From Methylosinus sp. LW4 (GTDB lineage Bacteria; Pseudomonadota; Alphaproteobacteria; Rhizobiales; Beijerinckiaceae): a DNA stretch of 64,000 nucleotides. The notes under the pieces are model-generated. The model made no database searches. It worked only from the letters and a program-made list of their open reading frames with translations, and was not told the origin of the DNA. A program made the position numbers and the translations under genes. Positions 57,996 through 64,000 of this stretch are shown one piece after another (position 1 is the first letter of the stretch; each line of letters begins with the position of its first letter). Location of the stretch: assembly GCF_000379125.1 (NCBI RefSeq), contig NZ_KB900627.1, positions 2,312 to 66,311 on the forward strand, in the 5' to 3' direction.

Positions 57996-58772
57996 CTATG
58001 ATTTCTGCGCGACGAAGAATAGGCGCGGATAGCGGAGCAGAACCTTCCCGTCCGGCTGCAACGGATAGGCGGCCGCGAGCTCCGATTCGTAACGAGACAA
58101 GAAGAGTGAACGCTCGATCTTGCTCAACGGATCGAGGAACGGCCGCAGCGCCGAGCCTTCGAACCATTCGACGACGCCCTTCGCGCCGTCGAGCGGATGA
58201 ACATAGGTGGTTTGCCAGGTCTCGAATACGGACGCATGCGCGGCCAGCCGCCGATAATATTCTTCCGGCGGGCTGATCACGGGCCGCGTCTTGGCGATGG
58301 GAACGAGGCGCTCCGCCCAAGGGCCGTCGGCCGCGATCATGCGCATCAGCGCATGCGACATCTCCTGCGTCGTGTTCGGCATTTGTACCGCGAGCCAGCC
58401 GCCCGGCCGCAGCACGGACAAGAGCCTGACGATCGCCTCGTCGTGATCCGGGACGAATTGCAGCGCCGCGTTGGAGAAGACGAGATCCGGCGGCTCCGCC
58501 GGGCGCCAGGCGGCGATGTCCTGCTTTTGAAATTGCGCGGAGGCGATGCCGCGACGACGCGCGACCTCGAGCATTTCGTCGGAGGTGTCGAGGCCGACGA
58601 GAGCGGCGCGGGGAAATCGCGCGGCGAGGAGCTCGGTGCTGTTCGCGGGACCGCATCCGAGATCGAAGACCGTGGTCGGCTCGAACTCCGGGATGCGCGC
58701 GAGCAGATCCCTCGCGGCCCGCGTGCGCTCCCTCTCATATTTCCGATAGAGAGCAATGTCCCAGTCGCTCAC
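57996..58772 (-). CDS. tam: Trans-aconitate 2-methyltransferase-like SAM enzyme
   Basis: 258 residues from a GTG at 58772; the ORF runs to 58937, but Tam proteins begin at this SDWxxALYxxYE block. SAM-binding motif I is FDLGCGPANST, then GLDTSDEM and FSNAALQFVPDH. The Tam-specific pattern AVQMPNTTQEMSHALM and the C-terminal LRYPRLFFVAQK are present. Tam methylates trans-aconitate, which forms spontaneously and inhibits the citrate cycle. Confidence 0.88.
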   Translation of the reverse strand: MSDWDIALYRKYERERTRAARDLLARIPEFEPTTVFDLGCGPANSTELLAARFPRAALVGLDTSDEMLEVARRRGIASAQFQKQDIAAWRPAEPPDLVFSNAALQFVPDHDEAIVRLLSVLRPGGWLAVQMPNTTQEMSHALMRMIAADGPWAERLVPIAKTRPVISPPEEYYRRLAAHASVFETWQTTYVHPLDGAKGVVEWFEGSALRPFLDPLSKIERSLFLSRYESELAAAYPLQPDGKVLLRYPRLFFVAQKS

Positions 58773-59088
58773 GTTGAGGCTCGCCTTCCGATCTGCGGCG
58801 CATTGATGGTCCCTACGGCGTCTATCGCTCGGGCGATCGGCGCCGGGCGCTTGCCCATTCGCATTCGCGCCTTGTCGCATGAAAATCGCTTCGAAGCCAT
58901 CTCGCCGCCGCGGCGCGTGGCGGGAAGACGCCCGCAACGCTTGCGCCGTCGACGCTCGAGGTGCCTACGAACCCGATTGGCGTGCTTTTGTGGGACGCCC
59001 GGTAAATTAAGCCGCGTTAAAACTCCAGGCCGGCTATTTAAGGAAATACCGAATTGCTTAAATAAGAAACCTGGGTCATGCTGCGCCG
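58773..59088. other. Divergent intergenic region, no gene seen
   Basis: No supported gene. The stretch at about 59000-59080 is AT-rich relative to its surroundings and probably holds the promoter of the Fic gene. Confidence 0.45.
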
Positions 59089-60267
59089 ATGAGCGCTCAG
59101 AATTCCCATAGTTCTAGGCTCGGTCGCTACGTGGAAGCGACTGTCGGCGGCGAAGTCGTGCGCGCCTTCGTTCCCCCTCCCCTGCCGCCGAGCCCGGACA
59201 TCGATCTCCTGCCCCTTCTCGGTCGCGTCAGCGCCGCGGAGCGAGCGCTCGGCCGGCTCGATGGCGCAGCCGTCCTGCTGCCGCGACAGGAGCTTTTTCT
59301 CTACATGTACGTCCGCAAGGAAGCTGTGCTCTCCTCGCAAATCGAGGGTACGCAGTCGACCCTCGCCGATCTCCTTCGGTTCGAGACGGAGGCGTCGTCG
59401 GGCCAACCGATCGACGACATCCGGGAAGTCTCGAATTATGTCGACGCGATGATGTACGGGCTCGAACGGCTCGAAGAGTTCCCGCTCTCGCTTCGACTCA
59501 TTCGTGAGCTCCACGCGCGCCTCCTGCAGAGCGGTCGCGGTGAGACGAAAGACCCCGGAGAGTTTCGGCGCTCGCAAAATTGGATCGGCGGCACGCGGCC
59601 CGGCAACGCGCTGTTCGTGCCCCCGCCCCCCAGTGAGCTCGGCGGCTGTCTCGACGCTTTCGAGCGCTTCATTCACGAAACCGGATCGCAATTGCCGCCG
59701 CTGATCAAAGCCGGGCTGCTTCACGTTCAGTTCGAGACCATTCATCCGTTTCTCGACGGGAATGGTCGTGTGGGGCGCCTTCTGGTCACGCTGTTCCTTT
59801 GCGCCAATGGCGTGCTGCGGACTCCCCTCCTCTATCTCAGCCTTTATCTGAAAACGCATCGCGCGGACTATTATCGTCTTTTGCAAGAGGTGCGCGAGAA
59901 TGGCGCTTGGGAGAGCTGGCTCGAATTTTTTCTGGAGGGCGTTGCCGAAACGGCAAATCAGGCCTTCGAAGCAGCCGTGCGGATCGCGGGTCTTTTCACG
60001 CGCGATCGGGAGCGGATAGCAGCCGAAAGCGATCGGACGGGGTCCTCGCTTCGCATTCACGACTTGCTTCAGCTGCATCCATTCGCCACCGCGAACGATC
60101 TCGTCGCGCGTACCGGGTTGAGCGCGCCGACCGTCAATGCGGCGCTGGCCGATCTCGAGCGCCTGGGCGTCGTCGCAGAGATTACGGGCCGTCGGCGTGG
60201 GCGCGTTTTCAGCTACCGTGCTTATCTCGATATTCTCAGCGAAGGAACGGGACCGCTGCGTGGGTGA
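59089..60267 (+). CDS. Fic-domain protein with N-terminal inhibitory motif and winged helix
   Basis: 392 residues from the ATG at 59089. The Fic motif HPFLDGNGRVGR (about 219-230) is complete, so AMP transfer to Ser/Thr/Tyr targets is expected. An (S/T)xxxE(G/N)-type inhibitory motif (SSQIEG, about residue 82-87) lies N-terminal, as in self-inhibited class-II Fic proteins. The C-terminus (about 315-385) is a winged helix (FATANDLVARTGLSAPTVNAALADLERLG). It sits immediately upstream of the replication module. Stand-alone Fic proteins of this architecture are common in bacteria; targets are unknown. Confidence 0.92.
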   Translation: MSAQNSHSSRLGRYVEATVGGEVVRAFVPPPLPPSPDIDLLPLLGRVSAAERALGRLDGAAVLLPRQELFLYMYVRKEAVLSSQIEGTQSTLADLLRFETEASSGQPIDDIREVSNYVDAMMYGLERLEEFPLSLRLIRELHARLLQSGRGETKDPGEFRRSQNWIGGTRPGNALFVPPPPSELGGCLDAFERFIHETGSQLPPLIKAGLLHVQFETIHPFLDGNGRVGRLLVTLFLCANGVLRTPLLYLSLYLKTHRADYYRLLQEVRENGAWESWLEFFLEGVAETANQAFEAAVRIAGLFTRDRERIAAESDRTGSSLRIHDLLQLHPFATANDLVARTGLSAPTVNAALADLERLGVVAEITGRRRGRVFSYRAYLDILSEGTGPLRG

Positions 60268-60350
60268 CCTCCGGCTTTGGCCTTTCCGGGGCGTGTAAAA
60301 AGAGCCCCTCGTTCGAGAGAGTTTTCTCGCCGTTGACCACTCTCCGCCGA

Positions 60351-60366
60351 GTTGCACGCGGACAAC
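60351..60366. promoter_or_regulatory. parS-like site 1 (GTTGCACGCGGACAAC)
   Basis: Fits the 16-bp RepB-binding consensus GTTNNNNGCNNNNAAC of repABC plasmids, with an imperfect palindrome in the variable positions. Lies 518 bp before repA. Confidence 0.75.
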
Positions 60367-60502
60367 TCAGGAACGAGTGTGCCGCGCCTTGGATCAAACA
60401 GAGCCGGCGAGTGGCCCCGGGCGCCTCCCGTCGAATTTGAGGATGATGCGCGTGCAAGACGGCCCTCGACCCAGCGGGAGGGCTCCGCGTGAGGCATGCG
60501 AT

Positions 60503-60518
60503 GCGCCGATAAGAACGG
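60503..60518 (+). repeat. Direct repeat GCGCCGATAAGAACGG, copy 1
   Basis: Identical 16-bp sequence recurs at 60561-60576, 58 bp downstream, between parS-like sites 1 and 2. Possible RepA or host-factor binding site. Confidence 0.6.
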
Positions 60519-60560
60519 TGGCGGGGAGGAGCAGTAGTGGATTGTGCGCTCGGTCCTTTA

Positions 60561-60576
60561 GCGCCGATAAGAACGG
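60561..60576 (+). repeat. Direct repeat GCGCCGATAAGAACGG, copy 2
   Basis: Second exact copy of the repeat at 60503-60518, in the same orientation. Confidence 0.6.
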
Positions 60577-60630
60577 CTCCGGCGATCGGCCGTATCGTTC
60601 TTTGATAGTATCTCGATCGTGCCGAATCGA

Positions 60631-60646
60631 GTTGCACGCGTGCAAC
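60631..60646. promoter_or_regulatory. parS-like site 2 (GTTGCACGCGTGCAAC)
   Basis: A perfect 16-bp palindrome matching the repABC parS consensus; it is the best of the three copies and is flanked by GA and TC, extending the symmetry to 20 bp. Confidence 0.88.
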
Positions 60647-60696
60647 TCCCGAGCCGGTGCAATTGTCCTCCAAAGTCGGGGTGACCGAGCGGCCGA

Positions 60697-60712
60697 GTTG
60701 TCCGCGTGCAAC
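60697..60712. promoter_or_regulatory. parS-like site 3 (GTTGTCCGCGTGCAAC)
   Basis: Third match to GTTNNNNGCNNNNAAC, 66 bp after site 2 and 157 bp before repA. Confidence 0.75.
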
Positions 60713-60868
60713 TGGTGAGTGAGCCGCCTGACAGCGAGGGCGCGATACGTGGCGGTAACCGCTCGTTAAATAAAAACTCCTTGCGGCGTAGAGCGAATCG
60801 GCCCTTATTCCTCGATCAGCGCATTTCAGGGCCACCAGCTGAAATTTCCGCAGATCCGAGGAAGTCTA

Positions 60869-62074
60869 ATGCCGTCATCGATCATAAGCCAGCAGCGGGG
60901 TCCCGACGACCTGCGGTCGCTGATCAATGCCGACGCCGCCGAGCTGTCTTTGCGTCTTCGCGCGCAGCAGATCAGGGATTTCCCGCCGGCCGCGCAGAAG
61001 ACTATTCGGCGATTTTCCCCAGCGGAGGCCGCGCGCTTCATCGGGATACACGAAGGCTATTTGCGGCAGCTCGTTGCAGAAGGGAAGGGGCCTCCGGCCC
61101 AGCCGAACAATCGACGCACCTATTCGATCGAGGACATCGAGGGGCTCCGCGCCGAACTCGACCGCAATGGCAAAGGCGCGCGCCGCTATGTGCCGCATCG
61201 CAAGGAGGGCGAGCCTCTTCAAATCGTCTCCGTGATGAACTTCAAGGGCGGAAGCGGCAAGACCACGACTGCTGCGCATCTCGCGCAATTCCTGGCGTTT
61301 CGGGGATATCGCGTGCTGGCGGTCGATCTCGATCCGCAGGCCAGCCTCTCGACCTTTTTCGGCCATCAGCCGGAGCTCGACGTCGGCGAGGGCGAGACGA
61401 TCTACGGAGCTATTCGCTATGACGCGCAGCGACGCGATATGGCGGAGATCGTCCGCGCCACGTACATACCGAATTTGCATGTGGTTCCCGGGCAATTGGA
61501 GCTCATGGAATTCGAGCATGAGACGCCCAAGGAGCTCATGGGGCGGCAGGGAAACAGCTCGCTGTTTTTCGCGCGAGTCGGGGAGGCGCTCGCGCAGGTG
61601 AGCTTCGCTTACGACATCGTCGTGATCGATTGTCCGCCGCAGCTCGGCTTTCTGACCCTTTCCGCGCTCTGCGCTGCGACCGCGGTCCTGATCACCGTGC
61701 ATCCGCAAATGCTCGACGTGATGTCCATGTCGCAGTTCTTGAACATGACGGGCAGTCTGCTCGACGTCGTCGCAAACGCGGGCGGCGAAACGCAATATGA
61801 TTGGATGCGATATCTGGTCACACGCTACGAGCCGAGCGACGGACCGCAAACGACGATGGTGGGGCTGCTGCGATCGATCTTCGGCTCGCGTGTGCTCACG
61901 CATCCGATGGTGAAGAGCACGGCGATCGCCGACGCCGGCCTGACGAAGCAGACGCTCTATGAGGTCGAAAGGCAACAGTTCACGCGGGGAACCTATGACC
62001 GCGCGGTCGAGGCGCTGGATCTCGTCAATGGCGAGATCGAAGGTCTCATTCGCGGCGTTTGGGGAAGGAGCTGA
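60869..62074 (+). CDS. repA: RepA, plasmid partition ATPase (ParA family)
   Basis: 401 residues from the ATG at 60869, with GAGGAA upstream. N-terminal HTH (FSPAEAARFIGIHEGYLRQLVAEG) typical of RepA proteins, a deviant Walker A motif FKGGSGKTTT, LAVDLDPQAS, and VVIDCPPQLGFLTLSAL. It partitions the replicon with RepB and represses the repABC promoter. The repB start lies 2 bp after the stop codon. Confidence 0.96.
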   Translation: MPSSIISQQRGPDDLRSLINADAAELSLRLRAQQIRDFPPAAQKTIRRFSPAEAARFIGIHEGYLRQLVAEGKGPPAQPNNRRTYSIEDIEGLRAELDRNGKGARRYVPHRKEGEPLQIVSVMNFKGGSGKTTTAAHLAQFLAFRGYRVLAVDLDPQASLSTFFGHQPELDVGEGETIYGAIRYDAQRRDMAEIVRATYIPNLHVVPGQLELMEFEHETPKELMGRQGNSSLFFARVGEALAQVSFAYDIVVIDCPPQLGFLTLSALCAATAVLITVHPQMLDVMSMSQFLNMTGSLLDVVANAGGETQYDWMRYLVTRYEPSDGPQTTMVGLLRSIFGSRVLTHPMVKSTAIADAGLTKQTLYEVERQQFTRGTYDRAVEALDLVNGEIEGLIRGVWGRS

Positions 62075-62076
62075 CG

Positions 62077-63093
62077 ATGGCGCGGAAAATCATCTTCGAC
62101 GCGCCTTTGGAGGAGACGAAGCCGCCGGAATCGCTGGCGCGCGCGACGGCGCCGCATCCGGCGCGTCCTCTTCTCGGTCTCGACCGGCCGATCAAGCAAT
62201 CGAGCGCTCTCGGCGCCATATCGCAATCCTTGGGAGATATCTCCGAGCGCGTGAAGCGAGCCGAGCAGATCGAGCAGAAACTGGTCGCAGGGCAAACCGT
62301 CGTCGAGATCGATCCCGATCTCATCGACGCCTCTTTCGTGCCCGATCGCATGGATGCGACGCCGGAGCAGGATGCGGCGTTTCGCGAGATGATCCGCGAA
62401 CACGGGCAGAATGTGCCCATTCTCGTCCGCCCCAAGACGCCGGAGCGTTTCGAGGTCGCCTTCGGTCATCGCAGGTTGCGCGCCGCGCGCGAGCTCGGAA
62501 TTAAAGTCCGCGCCGTCGTGCGCGATTTGACCGATGAGCAGCTCGTCATTGCGCAGGGGCAGGAGAATAGCGTCCGGACCGATCTCACCTTCATCGAGCG
62601 CGCCCGCTTTGCGGCGCGGCTCGAGGATCGAAAATTCTCGCGCGAGATCATCATGGCGTCTCTCAATGTCGACAAGGCCGCGCTGTCGCGCCTCATCGCC
62701 ATTGCGACGCGCGTTCCCGGCGCGCTGATCGATGCGATTGGTCCTGCACCCGGATTTGGCCGCGTGCGCTGGCAGGAACTGACCGAGCTTCTCGATGTGG
62801 ACGACAATCGCGCACGGGCGCGCGCCATTATCGCGGAGCCCTCGTTCGGAGATTTGGACACCGATAAAAGGTTCCAGACCCTCTATGATCGGCTGCGCGT
62901 TCGCGAAGCCCGCCTTCGCCCCGAGACCTGGAATGCAGAGGATGGGACGCGCGTCGCCCGCATCATGCGCTCCGGTAAAAAGCTGACGCTCACATTCGAC
63001 GATCGTGTGGTCCCGCAATTTGGCGATTTCGTCGCCGAAAGGCTGCAGCTTCTCTATGAGGAGTACAAGGCCAACGGAGATCGTGGGAGCTGA
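62077..63093 (+). CDS. repB: RepB, plasmid partition protein (ParB family)
   Basis: 338 residues from the ATG at 62077, with GGGGAAGGAG upstream. ParB-type N-terminal nuclease-like domain (EHGQNVPILVRP, FEVAFGHRRLRAARELG, GQENSVRTDLTFIERARFA) and a central HTH (SREIIMASLNVDKAALSRLIAIA), followed by the RepB C-terminal region. It should bind the three parS-like palindromes upstream of repA. Confidence 0.96.
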   Translation: MARKIIFDAPLEETKPPESLARATAPHPARPLLGLDRPIKQSSALGAISQSLGDISERVKRAEQIEQKLVAGQTVVEIDPDLIDASFVPDRMDATPEQDAAFREMIREHGQNVPILVRPKTPERFEVAFGHRRLRAARELGIKVRAVVRDLTDEQLVIAQGQENSVRTDLTFIERARFAARLEDRKFSREIIMASLNVDKAALSRLIAIATRVPGALIDAIGPAPGFGRVRWQELTELLDVDDNRARARAIIAEPSFGDLDTDKRFQTLYDRLRVREARLRPETWNAEDGTRVARIMRSGKKLTLTFDDRVVPQFGDFVAERLQLLYEEYKANGDRGS

Positions 63094-63159
63094 CGCTTCT
63101 TTCGCGCTGCGTATTTGGCGCTGTTCGTGCGTTCACGAAGGCAACGGAGATTTATCGCA

Positions 63160-63211
63160 AAAGAAAAAGGCCCCCGAAACGTCGTCTCGGAAGCCCTTCT
63201 CATCCTTCAGC
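63160..63211 (-). ncRNA. Antisense ctRNA (incA-type) controlling repC
   Basis: In the repB-repC spacer the minus strand reads a promoter, about 50 nt, then a GC-rich hairpin (63169-63195, two mismatches) followed by TTTTTCTTTT. This is the layout of repABC counter-transcribed RNAs of about 55 nt that block repC expression and determine incompatibility. Ends are estimated from the promoter and terminator. Confidence 0.78.
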
Positions 63212-63217
63212 AAGCTG

Positions 63218-63246
63218 AGAATCCCACTTCCGCGAATCACTGTCAA
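63218..63246 (-). promoter_or_regulatory. ctRNA promoter
   Basis: A perfect -35 TTGACA (63246-63241), 17-bp spacer, and -10 GATTCT (63223-63218) on the minus strand, which predicts a start near 63211. Strong constitutive promoters are usual for ctRNAs. Confidence 0.7.
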
Positions 63247-63301
63247 GAGTCGGCGCCGTTTCAGCGAGCGGATTTCTTTTGCCTGAACGAGGCAAAGGAA
63301 C

Positions 63302-64000
63302 ATGCAGACACGTTCAACGACGCCCTTCGGGCGGCGGCCGTTGTCGCTCGCCATGGTGGCGAGCCAGGCCGCGACCGAGAATTTCGCCGCCAAGCCGGGC
63401 GCATCCGAAACAGTCGTCCATAAGTGGCGGCTGTTCCGCGCGCTCACCGAGGCCAAAGAGCCGCTCGGCGTCACCGAGCGCGCGCTATCGGTGCTGCACG
63501 CGCTGCTGAGCTTCCACCAGGAGACCGCGCTCAGTCTGCCGGAGGTCGCTTCGATGTCCGCCGAGGCGGGCTCGGCCGGCGCCGGAATCGTCGTGTTTCC
63601 TTCGAACAAGGAACTCTCGATCCGCGCCCATGGCATGGCGCCGGCGACTTTGCGCCGGCATCTCGCCTGCTTGGTCGACGCCGGGCTCATCATCCGCCGT
63701 GATTCCCCGAACGGCAAGCGCTTCGCCCGGAAAGGGCAGGGGGGAGCGATAGCGGACGCCTTCGGCTTCGACCTCGCGCCACTCGTCGCGCGCTCGAGCG
63801 AAATCGAGAACCTCGCAGAGGAGGTGCGGGCCGAGAACCGCGCGATCGCGCTGCTGCGCGAGAAGATCACGCTCACGCGGCGAGACATCGTCAAAATGAT
63901 CGAGACCGCTTTGGAGGAGGGCGTCTCGGGCGACTGGGACGAGGCGCATCAGCGCTATGCGACGCTCTCGGGGCGCTATGGACGGGGGCTTTCCTGCGCC
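63302..64000 (+). CDS. repC: RepC replication initiator, 3' end outside window
   Basis: 233 codons visible from the ATG at 63302 (AAAGGAAC upstream); the frame is open to the window edge, against a usual length of about 400 residues. The opening TTPFGRR, the block FPSNKELSIRAHGMAPATLRRHLACLVDAGLIIRRDSPNGKRFARK and ITLTRRDIVKMIETALEEG are typical of RepC. It initiates replication at an origin normally inside its own coding sequence. Preceded by the ctRNA region, as in other repABC operons. Confidence 0.95.
   Translation, partial: MQTRSTTPFGRRPLSLAMVASQAATENFAAKPGASETVVHKWRLFRALTEAKEPLGVTERALSVLHALLSFHQETALSLPEVASMSAEAGSAGAGIVVFPSNKELSIRAHGMAPATLRRHLACLVDAGLIIRRDSPNGKRFARKGQGGAIADAFGFDLAPLVARSSEIENLAEEVRAENRAIALLREKITLTRRDIVKMIETALEEGVSGDWDEAHQRYATLSGRYGRGLSCA

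Larger units (their letters stand above)
60268..60868. other. Non-coding region upstream of repA with centromere-like sites
   Basis: 600 bp with no supported gene; open frames on the minus strand are Arg/Ser-rich and cross the palindromes. It contains three parS-like palindromes and a 16-bp direct repeat, listed separately, and must hold the repA promoter. Confidence 0.7.

Noticed and set aside
60236..60835. 199-aa minus-strand open frame upstream of repA
   Set aside because: It runs through the parS-like palindromes and direct repeats and has shadow-like composition.

Overview
The window looks like part of a large plasmid or secondary replicon of a GC-rich alphaproteobacterium. The right end carries a repABC replication/partition module (repA, repB, antisense ctRNA, start of repC) with three 16-bp parS-like palindromes upstream. 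The species cannot be fixed from the sequence; Hyphomicrobiales (rhizobia/methanotroph relatives) is a reasonable guess.

Region 1 (about 1-24,300, all on the minus strand) is an NRPS locus with a siderophore-type uptake system. In transcription order it has a small DUF2946-like exported protein, a TonB-dependent siderophore receptor, a strong hairpin, a PepSY membrane protein, an MbtH-like protein, a cupin/JmjC-type oxygenase, a FAAL-ACP-C-A-PCP-C-A-PCP synthetase, a C-A-PCP synthetase, a CmlA-like diiron beta-hydroxylase, and a C-A-PCP-C-A... synthetase that runs off the left edge. Specificity residues read directly from the A domains give Ser (DVWHISLIDK), a 2,4-diaminobutyrate-like code (DIWELCADDK), a His-like code (DSALVAEVWK) and an Ala-like code (DLFNNALTYK). 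The inferred product begins fatty acyl-Ser-Dab-His-Ala, with beta-hydroxylation likely on His. That fits an acylated metallophore. A diaminobutyrate aminotransferase gene (dat) at 34.3-35.8 kb would supply the Dab unit. The synthetases share near-identical A-domain flanks around divergent substrate-binding cores, which suggests recombination between modules.

Region 2 (24.6-37.6 kb) holds regulators and miscellaneous genes: an OmpR-type two-component system divergent from the receptor operon, a degenerate class-III aminotransferase lacking its PLP lysine, a FecR-domain protein convergent with a CHASE2 adenylate cyclase, a YchJ-like SEC-C protein, a FYDLN-acid protein, a DEAD-box helicase, dat, and a FixJ-like two-component system.

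Region 3 (37.6-43.9 kb) is a CzcCBA-type tripartite RND efflux operon with a small exported protein downstream. Region 4 (44.4-48.8 kb) is a two-subunit molybdenum hydroxylase (2Fe-2S and molybdopterin subunits) convergent with its maturation genes, mocA-like and xdhC-like.

Region 5 (49-60.3 kb) is a mixed set: aldo/keto reductase, purC, an MFS exporter with a divergent LysR regulator, a MocR regulator with a divergent membrane protein, an exported protein of unknown function, a trans-aconitate-type methyltransferase and a Fic protein. Region 6 (60.3-64 kb) is the repABC module. No tRNA, rRNA, CRISPR array or insertion sequence was recognised.
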